The notes: generated by a model not told the origin, from the letters alone. A DNA stretch of 64,000 bases from an uncultured Spirochaetaceae bacterium (GCA_944392985.1 CALXYL010000005.1:44370-108369); one strand, 5' to 3'. Counted from the stretch's first letter, positions 1 to 7,848 are shown. Translations and numbers: made by a program.

Positions 1-406
1 TGGTGTCGGGGCTTCCGTCGTTGGAGGCAACAAGACCTGCATCAACTGGATCCGTGACTGCCGCGAAGAGCACAGGGATATCTGTGAATACGTTTGCAAG
101 CGCCTGTGCCGAAGCTGTTCCGATTCCGAGTACGACATCGCATCCTTCGCTCTTGAACTGCTGGGCGATCGAGGCGGCTGTCGAGATGTCGCCATTTGCA
201 TTCTGGAAATCATACCTGACTTCAAGGCCAGTGGTGGCAAGATAGTCCTGAAATCCTACCTCAACCGCGTCCAGCGCTGCATGCGAAAGGAGCTTCGATA
301 CGCCGATGAGGAGCGTTCCGTCATCTGCCGCGGCTTCACCGGAGCCACCTGCTGCGAGGCTGAAAGCGGCAAGGAGCATAAGGAGTATTGCAATGTGCTT
401 TTTCAT
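1..406 (-). CDS. ABC transporter substrate-binding protein, TrpX-like (partial, C-terminus outside window)
   Basis: The first 135 residues are visible. They start with a lysine-rich signal peptide and hydrophobic core (MKKHIAILLMLLAAFSLAAG) that ends in A-G-G instead of a lipobox cysteine, so export by signal peptidase I is likely. The mature part follows the PF04392 pattern (IGVSKLLSH, DISTASIA, GIGTASAQALAN, FAAVTDP). This family binds small organic ligands, often aromatic amino acids, for an ABC importer. It is a close paralogue of the gene just upstream at 497-1456. The start is set by GGAGG at 411-415, four bases ahead of ATG. Permease and ATPase genes are expected beyond the window edge. 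Confidence 0.9.
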   Translation of the reverse strand, partial: MKKHIAILLMLLAAFSLAAGGSGEAAADDGTLLIGVSKLLSHAALDAVEVGFQDYLATTGLEVRYDFQNANGDISTAASIAQQFKSEGCDVVLGIGTASAQALANVFTDIPVLFAAVTDPVDAGLVASNDGSPDT

Positions 407-429
407 GGTTCCTCCAATTTGTTTCTTAG

Positions 430-458
430 ACTATAGCCAAACCATTTTTTGTTTTCAA
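430..458 (-). promoter_or_regulatory. sigma70-type promoter of the second TrpX-like gene
   Basis: On the minus strand TTGAAA (453-458) and TATAGT (430-435) are separated by 17 bases, with the start codon at 406. It gives the second paralogue its own promoter in addition to read-through from the first. Seen by eye only. Confidence 0.6.
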
Positions 459-465
459 TATTCTG

Positions 466-496
466 TATGCATGTTTCTGAATATTTATGCATGTTT
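466..496. repeat. two direct copies of TATGCATGTTT upstream of a promoter
   Basis: TATGCATGTTT occurs at 466-476 and 486-496, so the copies are 20 bp apart start to start (about two helical turns). They lie just upstream of the -35 hexamer of the downstream TrpX-like gene. A related TATGCATGTT is found at about 4047-4056 in front of the AAA ATPase gene. They could be binding sites, but the core is a palindrome that can occur by chance in AT-rich spacers. Confidence 0.35.
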
Positions 497-1456
497 TTAA
501 CTGTTATCAGCAGTGATGACGTACCGCGCCTCGCTGAGGAGATCCTCCGGTACGGAAATCCCCAGCCGGGTTGCTATATCCATGTTGATATATATCTCCA
601 TATCCTCCAGATAGAGCGTGCCGATGGATGCTGGATCCTCACCGTTGAGGACACGCTGTATGACGCTTCCCGTCAATCTCCCCGACTTGTAGTAGTCGAA
701 TCCACCGGAAGCGAGGACATCGGTACCGAAAGACGATGTGATGTCCGCGGAGAAGAGTGGAACCGCTGCATCTGACGCGACATCCGAGACTGCGGCGATT
801 GCTGAGATCACCGTGTTGTCGGTTGAGACATAGAGGGCATCAACGCGGTCGATGATGGACTGCACTGCGGCTCTTACCTCAGCGGAATTCGAGACGGAGG
901 CTGCGATCAGGTCTATTCCTTCTTCCATGCATGCCTCTTCCATCGCGTCCTTGAGCGTGATGCCATTTGCTTCCGCGACGCAGTAGACCATGCCGATGCT
1001 TTCGGCTCCTGTCAGCCTCTCGATGAGTGCAAGATGCTCCTTTACAGGAACCATGTCCGATGTACCGCACACGTTCGGAAGCCCATCAAGCCCCGCGGCT
1101 TCCGGATCTGTGACTGTAGCGAATATGACAGGAGTGTCCTGGAAGGTGTTCGCTAAAGCCTGTGCAGTCGGAGTTGCGATACCGACGACTATGTCCTTTC
1201 CCTCCGTCCTGAAAAGCTGTGCGATTGATGCTGCGGTGCTGATCTCCCCATTTGCCACCTGTGTCTCGATATCTGCATCGATTCCATTCTCAGCAAGATA
1301 GTCCTTTATGCCCTGTTCGATGGCATCGAGCGCTGGGTGGGCGATCAGCTTGGATATTCCGATCCTGACCTTGCCTTCCTCTTCATGCGAGCCCTGTGCC
1401 AGGACTGCTGCCAAAACCGTTGCCAACGCGATGAGAAGAATGATGAACCGACGCAT
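497..1456 (-). CDS. ABC transporter substrate-binding protein, TrpX-like
   Basis: This 319-residue protein has a signal peptide (MRRFIILLIALATVLAAVLA followed by QGS) and a PF04392-type periplasmic ligand-binding domain across the whole mature chain. Markers include IGISKLIAHPALDA, EISTAASIAQLF and VGIATPTAQALANTF. It is the first gene of the tandem pair, and the paralogue at 1-406 aligns to it motif by motif, so the two arose by duplication. Known relatives feed ABC importers for tryptophan or other small molecules. The actual ligand cannot be read from the sequence. The start is supported by AAGGAGAG six bases ahead of ATG. Confidence 0.92.
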   Translation of the reverse strand: MRRFIILLIALATVLAAVLAQGSHEEEGKVRIGISKLIAHPALDAIEQGIKDYLAENGIDADIETQVANGEISTAASIAQLFRTEGKDIVVGIATPTAQALANTFQDTPVIFATVTDPEAAGLDGLPNVCGTSDMVPVKEHLALIERLTGAESIGMVYCVAEANGITLKDAMEEACMEEGIDLIAASVSNSAEVRAAVQSIIDRVDALYVSTDNTVISAIAAVSDVASDAAVPLFSADITSSFGTDVLASGGFDYYKSGRLTGSVIQRVLNGEDPASIGTLYLEDMEIYINMDIATRLGISVPEDLLSEARYVITADNS

Positions 1457-1470
1457 ATGTTTCTCTCCTT

Positions 1471-1512
1471 AGTAACATGTGTTACTTTAGAAAGAATCAT
1501 TATGACTGTCAA
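1471..1512 (-). promoter_or_regulatory. promoter with an inverted-repeat operator candidate for the TrpX-like genes
   Basis: On the minus strand TTGACA (1507-1512), 17 bases, then TAAAGT (1484-1489) makes a good sigma70-type promoter. An inverted repeat AGTAAC-N4-GTTACT lies at 1471-1486, overlapping the -10 edge and the expected transcription start. That position suits a repressor site. I do not know which regulator would bind it. Confidence 0.6.
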
Positions 1513-1531
1513 GATACTTTTTGTAGAAACA

Positions 1532-1732
1532 TCAGAACCCGCAGTCGAATTCCTCATCATCGAGATCGTCGTACTGCCTTTCCTCGCTGTCATCCACTCC
1601 GCTGTCTATCACGGGAATGATAGTGTAGAGCTCCTCGATCTCCTCAATCGCCTCTTCGTCATCGTCGAAACACATAGCCAGATTGTATCGCATGTTGTTG
1701 GACATTCCTACCCAAAGCGGTATAATCCCCAT
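1532..1732 (-). CDS. small very acidic protein (tentative)
   Basis: This is an open frame of up to 66 codons, possibly starting at 1705 or 1693 instead. It encodes a strongly acidic protein with runs such as DDDEEAIEEIEE and DDLDDEEFDCGF. It diverges from the PdxA-like gene, whose -10 box overlaps it. The composition is unlike a random shadow frame and codon use resembles the neighbours. There is no clear ribosome binding site: AGGA touches the 1705 start directly. I recognise no family. Confidence 0.4.
   Translation of the reverse strand: MGIIPLWVGMSNNMRYNLAMCFDDDEEAIEEIEELYTIIPVIDSGVDDSEERQYDDLDDEEFDCGF
1699..1726 (+). promoter_or_regulatory. promoter directly abutting the PdxA-like start codon (leaderless)
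   Basis: TGGACA (1699-1704), 16 bases, then TATAAT (1721-1726). The ATG at 1733 follows after exactly six bases, so the expected first transcribed base is the A of ATG. No Shine-Dalgarno sequence is present. Confidence 0.65.
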
Positions 1733-2746
1733 ATGAAGCGATACTCCGTCATATCAATGGGGGAGCCTGCTGGCACATCCCCTGAGATCATAATCAGAGC
1801 TGTTTCATCATATGTTGATGACCCCTCAGCATTCCTTATCGTGACCGGGGACGAGGGTATCTTCAGGAAAACCGCGAAGGATCTTTCCCTCGTCCTTCCA
1901 TTCTCTTTCTATGCGGATGACAAGGCTTCGCTGGAGGAGGCTGTGGGGAATGGGGAGCAGTTCATATTCTATCAGTCATCATCCATCGATACCGATTCAT
2001 TCTCATATGGCACTGTCTCCGCTGATACGGGATACGCCGCATTCAGATCGCTGGAGAGCGCTGTTGCGATCATCCAGAACGGTCAGGCCAGATCCCTTGT
2101 CACATGCCCTGTCTCCGGGGATTCCCTCGCGGCGGCAGGATATGCAGAGCGTTCGGTTTTCGAGCTGCTTTCACGCTTCGCATCAACGGACAGGCTCTCC
2201 AATATGCTCAGCTCCGGTCCGCTGAATATCTTCGGCCTGAGCCATCGCCGCGCCATAAGGAAGGCGATTGAATCAGTGAAGAGGGAGAATATCATATCGG
2301 CGCTGGTTGAGATCGATTCGATAACATCCACATCATATTTCGACAGAAGCAAGCCGATCGGCGTTGCAGCGCTTAACCCGATACGTCCTGACGGCACATG
2401 GACGGATACCGATGAGGAGAAGGCAATCGGACCTGCGGTGGAAATCGTCAGGAACCTTGGTATCAATGCAGAAGGGCCTCTTTCGTCGGAAGTCCTCTAT
2501 TCCCGGGGGATGCACGGTGAATTCTCCTCCATCCTTGTAATGACAGCAGGGGAGGGCTTTGCCGCCGCTTCTGCCGCTTCTCCTGACAAGGCCGTCGTGA
2601 TCACATGGGGATTGCCGTTCATGAGGGTCGGTCCGCTGATGGAAACGGAGCTTCCGATTGCAGGAAAGGGTATTGCTGATATGAGGAAGCTCAGGGCCGC
2701 GATTGATAAGGCCCTGCTGTTCCGGGCCGCATCATTCATGGCTTGA
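1733..2746 (+). CDS. PdxA-like protein lacking the catalytic histidines
   Basis: This 337-residue protein has the PdxA fold pattern: SMGEPAGTSPE at 8-17, TCPVSG at 124-129, NPIRPDG at 215-221, and GLPF...IAGKGIAD towards the end. PdxA normally oxidises 4-hydroxythreonine-4-phosphate with NAD in vitamin B6 synthesis and binds a metal through three histidines (GHTE, NPHAGE, MYHDQG). Here these regions read YAER, NPIRPD and MTAGEG, and the DHGT loop reads PLME, so all known ligands are gone. Either the activity is lost or the substrate differs. The start is chosen at 1733 because a -10 box sits six bases upstream; the frame is open further upstream but without PdxA similarity. It is followed after 7 bp by a lipoprotein gene. 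Confidence 0.85.
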   Translation: MKRYSVISMGEPAGTSPEIIIRAVSSYVDDPSAFLIVTGDEGIFRKTAKDLSLVLPFSFYADDKASLEEAVGNGEQFIFYQSSSIDTDSFSYGTVSADTGYAAFRSLESAVAIIQNGQARSLVTCPVSGDSLAAAGYAERSVFELLSRFASTDRLSNMLSSGPLNIFGLSHRRAIRKAIESVKRENIISALVEIDSITSTSYFDRSKPIGVAALNPIRPDGTWTDTDEEKAIGPAVEIVRNLGINAEGPLSSEVLYSRGMHGEFSSILVMTAGEGFAAASAASPDKAVVITWGLPFMRVGPLMETELPIAGKGIADMRKLRAAIDKALLFRAASFMA

Positions 2747-2753
2747 GGGTATC

Positions 2754-3863
2754 ATGAGAAGGGTTTCTGCTGCTCTGCTTGCTGCCATGCTCGTCCTCCT
2801 TTCCTCCTGCGCGACCTCAGTCTCCCTGCGCTATATGCAGCCATCCGTCGTTGACATGGGAGGCTACCGCAATCTTGCCGTGGCATCCGTTGTGCCATAC
2901 AATGGCTTCATTCCTTCGACAGGATGGGTTCGTGCTGCTGATATCCACGCTTCCGGGCTGCGTATCCATTCGGGATACTCCTATTCGACAGCTGCCTCCG
3001 TGGCATCGTATGCTACTGATCAGCTGTACACGGCGCTTTCCTCGACAGGTTTCTTCAATCTGCTTCCTCCCGGTGAGACTGACAGGGTAATCGCAGGGGG
3101 TGGAATCGGCGACGACATCTCTTCCATGCTCCACAGCCTAGGCTATGATGCCGTGCTGATACCAAGGATAAGGATGATGAGTGTTGATGAGACTGTCTAT
3201 TCCGTTCCACGTGAGGAGTGGTGGGTCGACGAGGATGGGGTGAGGCACCGGATCATCGAATTCGATTACCGCTATACCCAGACGGCCTCGATTGAGTATG
3301 TGCTCACTGTGATAGACACATCCACAGGACGGATTGTCTCGCAGCGCACGTTCGCTGATTCTGAGACAAGGAAGGGCTATCTCGACTCAGCATGGATGCG
3401 CCTCGATGATGCATCCTATCTTTTCAGACGTATGATCCGCTCTTTCAGCGACGGGATCATCATGCAGTATGTTCCCACAGAGCGTACATACAGCACTTCG
3501 CTTATGGCGAACAAGCCGAAGAACGAAAGTGTGGAAGCAGCGTATGAGGCTGCGTCAGATGGCAACCTTGCTGCTGCCAGGGAAATCTTCCTCTCATCGT
3601 GGCAGTCGCAAGGGCATCTTCCCTCCGGATACAATGCGGCTCTCCTCATGGCAGCAGATGGCGATTATGATGGATCGCTGTCCCTTCTTTCCTCTATCAA
3701 TGAGAGGTTTGACAGCTTGGAGGCGCGTTCGCTTTACCGTGATATACAGACAATACGCACGCGCAACGAGGTTGCTATGGGGCAGGTGAGCGGTGAAAGC
3801 AGTGCCATCCCTGTGGGCTCGGGAAACGGCAATGAGGTCTATCGGCTTGTCATGGGATTGTGA
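2754..3863 (+). CDS. lipoprotein of unknown function with possible TPR-like C-terminus
   Basis: This 369-residue protein opens with a type II signal peptide with lipobox LSSC (Cys19), so it should be lipid-anchored in the envelope. The region after it (about 25-230) recalls CsgG/GNA1162-like lipoproteins (RYMQPSVVDMGGYRNLAV), then an alanine-rich helical region at about 255-345 looks TPR-like. Those assignments are tentative. The gene starts 7 bp after the PdxA-like gene with an AGGG just ahead of ATG, so the two are probably co-transcribed. No function can be assigned. Confidence 0.8.
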   Translation: MRRVSAALLAAMLVLLSSCATSVSLRYMQPSVVDMGGYRNLAVASVVPYNGFIPSTGWVRAADIHASGLRIHSGYSYSTAASVASYATDQLYTALSSTGFFNLLPPGETDRVIAGGGIGDDISSMLHSLGYDAVLIPRIRMMSVDETVYSVPREEWWVDEDGVRHRIIEFDYRYTQTASIEYVLTVIDTSTGRIVSQRTFADSETRKGYLDSAWMRLDDASYLFRRMIRSFSDGIIMQYVPTERTYSTSLMANKPKNESVEAAYEAASDGNLAAAREIFLSSWQSQGHLPSGYNAALLMAADGDYDGSLSLLSSINERFDSLEARSLYRDIQTIRTRNEVAMGQVSGESSAIPVGSGNGNEVYRLVMGL

Positions 3864-4045
3864 GAATCCCTCATATTGCTTAACTAAAATTAAGTATATT
3901 TCCTAAGTTTTTTTCGTTTGATATCCTGAGATAGCCATGATATTGCGCTCTTTTGTAGTTTTGTGCCGCGATATTCCATCGTTTTTGGTATCATTTGCGA
4001 TGGCTTCGGGCAATTATTCTGCTAAACCCGTACATTGTCCGATTT

Positions 4046-4077
4046 TTATGCATGTTCTGCGCTGTTCTGGCTATAAT
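4046..4077 (+). promoter_or_regulatory. probable promoter of the ATPase/RloB-like operon
   Basis: A consensus TATAAT lies at 4072-4077, about 45 bases before the ATG at 4122, with a strong AGGAGG ribosome site in between. There is no good -35. That region instead carries TATGCATGTT (about 4047-4056), shared with the spacer at 466-496, which may indicate activator dependence. The rest of the 3864-4121 gap is AT-rich and shows nothing else definite. Confidence 0.45.
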
Positions 4078-4121
4078 CAGTAGCAAAGGATGGAAATGCA
4101 TATCCAAGTAGGAGGTGGCTT

Positions 4122-5402
4122 ATGCTGCTAAATATGACTATTGCGAACTTCAAGTCCGTGAAGTCTCCCCAGACGATCAGCTTCGTTGCTGTCAAGGATT
4201 CGCGTCTTGCCGCATCGAAGGTGATGCCTGTCAATGAACGTCTGAATGTGATAAAGACCAGTGCCATCATCGGTCCGAACGGGGCTGGAAAGAGCTCCTT
4301 TGTCAGGGCTCTTGAGGTTCTCAAGAGGATAGTCATGGCGGAGGATGGCCCGGAGAATCCCCTTCAGGGAGCGCTGACGGGAACGACATTCGCCTATGGC
4401 ATCGATAAGGCTACGCCGGCAACGATCTCCATAGAGGTCCTTCTTGACAAGGGCGAGGAAGGAAACGAGGAGAAGCCGACGATCATCGCCTGCTATACCC
4501 TCCGCGCGAACAAGGAGAAGATCTTCGAGGAATCCCTCTTCTATACGATCGCAGGCTCAAGGAAGCTGATGTTCGAGAGGAAGCTGACTGATGAGGGCTA
4601 TGCCTATCGCTTCGGCAAGTTCTATCGCGGCGAGAAGAAGAGGCAGGCATCGAAGCTGCCTGAGAACAGGACATTCCTCGCCGGATCGGCACGCAAAGGC
4701 GGCCAGACATCCCTCGAGCTCTATACATGGTTCGAAAAGACGCTCAACATCCTCCCGATGGGTGTTTCCGCGAAGGCGGAGGCATATGCATGCGAGATGC
4801 TCAAGGCCCATCCGGGATGGGGAGAGCAGATCCTGAACTACCTCTGGGCTGTGGATATCACGGATATAAGCCGCATCGAGGTGAGGACGAACGACAAGGG
4901 AGAGGATCACCTGAGATTCACCCACATCTATGTGAACGACAAGAAGGCTGAAGGATACGCGAATATGTTCGCTGGAGAAAGCCTTTCGCTTAGGCGTCTT
5001 GTCGTCATGGGCTTCGCATTCTTCGAGGCATTCATCACTGGAAAGGTGCTTGTGATCGATGATTTCGGGCAGCTTCTGCATCCGGATGTGCTCTGCCATC
5101 TCGTGGAGATCTTCGAGAACTGCGACAAGGAAAGCCAGATGCTCGTCGTCGACTGCAATCCGTCCCTGCTTCGCGATGGTCTTCTCAGGCGTGATTCGAT
5201 CTGGTTCGCGCAGAAGGACCAGGAGAGTTCCACTGTCTACTATTCGCTCTCTGACTTCAAGGGCGCGAAGGGCAGGATCCCGACATCACAGCGCTATATG
5301 CAGGGTGCTTATGGCTCGCTTCCTATCATCAGCGAGTTCTGGTTCGTGCATGATGGCACGCCGGTGGAGCAGGAGAAGGAGGTAACGGATGAAAACGCGT
5401 AA
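4122..5402 (+). CDS. AAA-family ATPase (AAA_15/21 type), partner of an RloB-like protein
   Basis: This 426-residue protein begins like SMC/OLD-type AAA ATPases (MLLNMTIANFKSVKS) and has Walker A GPNGAGKSS at 51-59. The expected Walker B region reads VLVIDDFGQLLHP (Asp313-Asp314), with Asp in place of the usual catalytic Glu. The usual TTH switch is replaced by VDCNPS (about 343-348). Pairs of such ATPases with RloB-family proteins occur in restriction and abortive-infection loci (RloAB, AbiL). The next gene overlaps by 14 bp and is RloB-like, which supports that pairing. Activity as an ATPase is uncertain given the altered residues. Confidence 0.8.
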   Translation: MLLNMTIANFKSVKSPQTISFVAVKDSRLAASKVMPVNERLNVIKTSAIIGPNGAGKSSFVRALEVLKRIVMAEDGPENPLQGALTGTTFAYGIDKATPATISIEVLLDKGEEGNEEKPTIIACYTLRANKEKIFEESLFYTIAGSRKLMFERKLTDEGYAYRFGKFYRGEKKRQASKLPENRTFLAGSARKGGQTSLELYTWFEKTLNILPMGVSAKAEAYACEMLKAHPGWGEQILNYLWAVDITDISRIEVRTNDKGEDHLRFTHIYVNDKKAEGYANMFAGESLSLRRLVVMGFAFFEAFITGKVLVIDDFGQLLHPDVLCHLVEIFENCDKESQMLVVDCNPSLLRDGLLRRDSIWFAQKDQESSTVYYSLSDFKGAKGRIPTSQRYMQGAYGSLPIISEFWFVHDGTPVEQEKEVTDENA

Positions 5403-6027
5403 GAAGAATACAACGGCACCGAAGCAGACTCTGCTTCTTGTATGTGCTACCGAGGCTGAGGCTCTCTACTTCTCCCAGATGAGGAAGGACTGTCGCTATG
5501 TGAATCTCACCGTGCTTCAGGCTCCGGAAGGCAAGGGCCAGACGCTTCAGGGTATCATTGACTGGACCGGAAGGCAGAGGAGCAAGGGACGCTTTGATTC
5601 CGCATGGGCCCTCTTCGGCTTCGATGATCTGCAGACAAGCGTAGAGGAGGTGAAGGAAGCTGAGGAGTACGCGGAGAAGAAGAAGGTGAAGATGCTTTAC
5701 TTCAATCCTTCGTTTGAGCTCTGGTTCATCATGCACCTTGGTGCTCCTGGCGCGTTCCTGAAGGATATCTCACCGCTTGTAGAGAAGCTCAAGGCAGCGA
5801 TTCCAGGCTATGAGCTTTCCTCCGAGTATTTCCTGACGAAGGGCCTCAATATGCACATCAAGCTCTTCCCGAGGCACAGCGCCGCTGATCTCAACGCACG
5901 CAACTACAACAGCCTAGCGCTTGCCGCAACAGGGCTGAAGGCGACGACGATGCCTGATTTCGACGAGGATCTGACCGCGATCTGCGGCCTTGCCGATATG
6001 TCGCACAACCAGAAGGTGCGCCGATAG
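5389..6027 (+). CDS. RloB-like protein (Toprim-like), partner of the AAA ATPase
   Basis: This 212-residue protein resembles the RloB family: LLLVCATEAEALYF at 15-28 matches the usual CEGEKTE...YF segment, ALFGFDDL at 74-81 the acidic DxD segment, and NPSFELWFIMHL at 106-117 the family hallmark. The N-terminal GE and the first Asp of the DxD differ from the usual pattern, so metal binding may be weakened. Family members are thought to be effector subunits of ATPase-linked defence modules. The gene overlaps the ATPase gene by 14 bp and is followed one base later by the LuxR-type gene. Confidence 0.72.
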   Translation: MKTRKKNTTAPKQTLLLVCATEAEALYFSQMRKDCRYVNLTVLQAPEGKGQTLQGIIDWTGRQRSKGRFDSAWALFGFDDLQTSVEEVKEAEEYAEKKKVKMLYFNPSFELWFIMHLGAPGAFLKDISPLVEKLKAAIPGYELSSEYFLTKGLNMHIKLFPRHSAADLNARNYNSLALAATGLKATTMPDFDEDLTAICGLADMSHNQKVRR

Positions 6028-6028
6028 G

Positions 6029-6925
6029 ATGGATGCAGTCCCTCTTCTGCTTTCGTTCCTGGCCCTCTCTGTAGTGAGCATGGATCTGGCTCTGGCGATT
6101 GTCTGGACCCGCCGTGCCCGCTATTCGTGGTCCTGGGCGCTGATAGCGTTCACGGCATCCCTCTTGGGTGCCGTGGTTGTTTTCGCTCTTGATCAGTATG
6201 CGTATCTGGCATTCACGGGAACGGCCCGCATGGTTCTCCATTACATCTGGGAAGGACTCATGGTGGCTGTCTCTGCTTTCATTCTCGTGCTTGTGCTGTT
6301 CGCCATCAACTGGATCATAGCACGTCCGATGGGCACTCCAGAGAAGATAGGGGCCTTCGTTGCCGGGGGTCTCTATCTTGGAGTATCCGTGCTCTGGATC
6401 ATACTGGGGCTGCCGGTATTCTCCATACTCCAGTACATACTCTGGACGCTTGCAGTCCTTTACTGCATCCTGATGCTCCTTCATGAGAGGAAGAGCATCG
6501 AGGAGAAATCCGTACGTACGGCCTGCTTCACCCTGATCATCGTCTCGCTGGCGCTTCTGCCAGTTGTGATCCTGTCGATGGTGATGCCGTATTTCAGGAG
6601 CATCTCGATCCCGATCCTCTGCCTGGCATATACGATTGCCTTCCTCGTGTTCCTCTTCACTGCGATACATCATCAGACTGAGCTTGTTGAAAAGCCTGAG
6701 CACCCGGAGTTCTCCTATGAGGCAGTCAGCATGAAGTACCATATCACTGAGAGGGAATTCGAGGTCATCAAGCTGATCAAGGCAGGGCTTACGAACAAGG
6801 AGATCGCTTCCGAGCTCTCGATATCGGTGAATACGGTGAACAACCATATTGCAAACATCTTCTCAAAGACGGGTGTGGGAAGCAGGATCGATTTGCTGAA
6901 TCTGCTTCAGGAGGCTTCCTGGTGA
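6029..6925 (+). CDS. membrane-bound LuxR-type transcriptional regulator
   Basis: This 298-residue protein has about seven hydrophobic segments between residues 4 and 212, followed by a C-terminal GerE/LuxR helix-turn-helix at about 237-295 (ITEREFEVIKLI, TNKEIASELSIS, VNNHIANIFSK). It should sit in the inner membrane and bind DNA from there. There is no receiver domain, so the membrane part probably senses the signal. The start is one base after the RloB-like stop with no strong ribosome site, suggesting translational coupling. Its target genes are unknown; its own operon is a reasonable guess. Confidence 0.85.
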   Translation: MDAVPLLLSFLALSVVSMDLALAIVWTRRARYSWSWALIAFTASLLGAVVVFALDQYAYLAFTGTARMVLHYIWEGLMVAVSAFILVLVLFAINWIIARPMGTPEKIGAFVAGGLYLGVSVLWIILGLPVFSILQYILWTLAVLYCILMLLHERKSIEEKSVRTACFTLIIVSLALLPVVILSMVMPYFRSISIPILCLAYTIAFLVFLFTAIHHQTELVEKPEHPEFSYEAVSMKYHITEREFEVIKLIKAGLTNKEIASELSISVNTVNNHIANIFSKTGVGSRIDLLNLLQEASW

Positions 6926-7764
6926 TGGAGTATTCAGTTCCATTCGGATGGTATGAGGGCGTGTACCAGGACAGCAGGACGCCGTTCAGCGCCGCAAGGC
7001 CGTTCTCGCTCGTGCATGAGGAAGGAGCGGGCAGGGCAGTGCTGCTGATCCATGGCTATGCTGGGTATCCGGGAGAGCTTGTGCGTCCGGCAAGGGATCT
7101 ATATGAATCCGGCTTTGATGCTTATGTTCCCCGGCTTCCTGGATGCGGAACGTCAGGGGATGATTTTTCCCGTTCGATGCGCAATGACTGGGTAAGGCTG
7201 GCTGTAAACGCCGCAATGGACCTCAGGACACGCTACAGTGAGCTGTATATCGTGGGCCATTCGATGGGGGCATCGATTGCGGTTGAGGCTGCGGCGAAGG
7301 CGGGCGTGAAGCGCCTTGTCCTTGCCGCTCCTGCAATAGGAAGCATGAAGCCTCCCAAGCCGCTTCCTGTGATTTATCTCTATTCCCTCCTGAAGAAGCG
7401 GATACCCACTCCATGGCACCATCAGAGCGAATTCGTCATGTACTATGAGAACGCTCCTGCAGATGATGAGGGCCTTGGACGCGAATACTGGTCCTGGGTG
7501 TATCTCAGGCAGATCTATGAGCTTTACCGTCTTGTGCATGAAGCGGGAGCCGTTCTTTCCGGGCTTGATGCGGATATTCTCACGATATCATGCGGCCACG
7601 ATATGATCGTCGGCGAAAGGACGGCGGAGGAGATCGCGGCTCTCGGAAGCGGAAAACGGGAGCATGTGCATATTCCTGAATGCACGCATTATCTCTTCTA
7701 TGATCCTGATAAGGACGGAGAGGAGAAGGCTGTCAGGGCCACTGTCAGCTTCCTTCTGGGCTGA
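6925..7764 (+). CDS. alpha/beta hydrolase (carboxylesterase / monoacylglycerol lipase type)
   Basis: This 279-residue serine hydrolase has an oxyanion-region HGYAGYPGE at about 43-51, nucleophile elbow GHSMG (Ser113), acid candidate in SCGHDMIV and catalytic His in CTHYLFYD near the C-terminus. There is no signal peptide, so it is cytoplasmic. The ATG overlaps the LuxR stop (TGATG). A GTG three bases earlier (6922) is closer to ideal spacing from AGGAGG at 6909-6914, so the start is uncertain by one codon. It is the last gene of the four-gene unit. Substrate unknown, likely a short- to medium-chain ester. Confidence 0.85.
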   Translation: MEYSVPFGWYEGVYQDSRTPFSAARPFSLVHEEGAGRAVLLIHGYAGYPGELVRPARDLYESGFDAYVPRLPGCGTSGDDFSRSMRNDWVRLAVNAAMDLRTRYSELYIVGHSMGASIAVEAAAKAGVKRLVLAAPAIGSMKPPKPLPVIYLYSLLKKRIPTPWHHQSEFVMYYENAPADDEGLGREYWSWVYLRQIYELYRLVHEAGAVLSGLDADILTISCGHDMIVGERTAEEIAALGSGKREHVHIPECTHYLFYDPDKDGEEKAVRATVSFLLG

Positions 7765-7848
7765 ATGTCCGTATCAATATGTTTTCGCGTTGCTCATTGC
7801 TGAAAGCGGCTAAAGATTGTAATCTTCTCATTTGATTAGGAGATGACA

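Noticed and set aside
1337..1732. Upstream extension of the PdxA-like frame by 132 codons
   Set aside because: It crosses the promoter of the TrpX-like genes and has no PdxA similarity; family similarity begins at 1733 beside a -10 box.
3864..4045. Hidden gene or RNA in the AT-rich gap before the ATPase gene
   Set aside because: No conserved-looking frame, tRNA-like fold or strong hairpin was found; only weak repeats such as CTTAA...TTAAG.
5891..6847. 318-codon minus-strand frame opposite the LuxR-type gene
   Set aside because: Its composition (many His, Arg, Gln, low hydrophobicity) is that of a reverse-complement shadow of membrane-protein codons.
7814..7825. Palindrome AGATTGTAATCT as an operator of gltX
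   Set aside because: Short, AT-rich and without a recognisable promoter around it.
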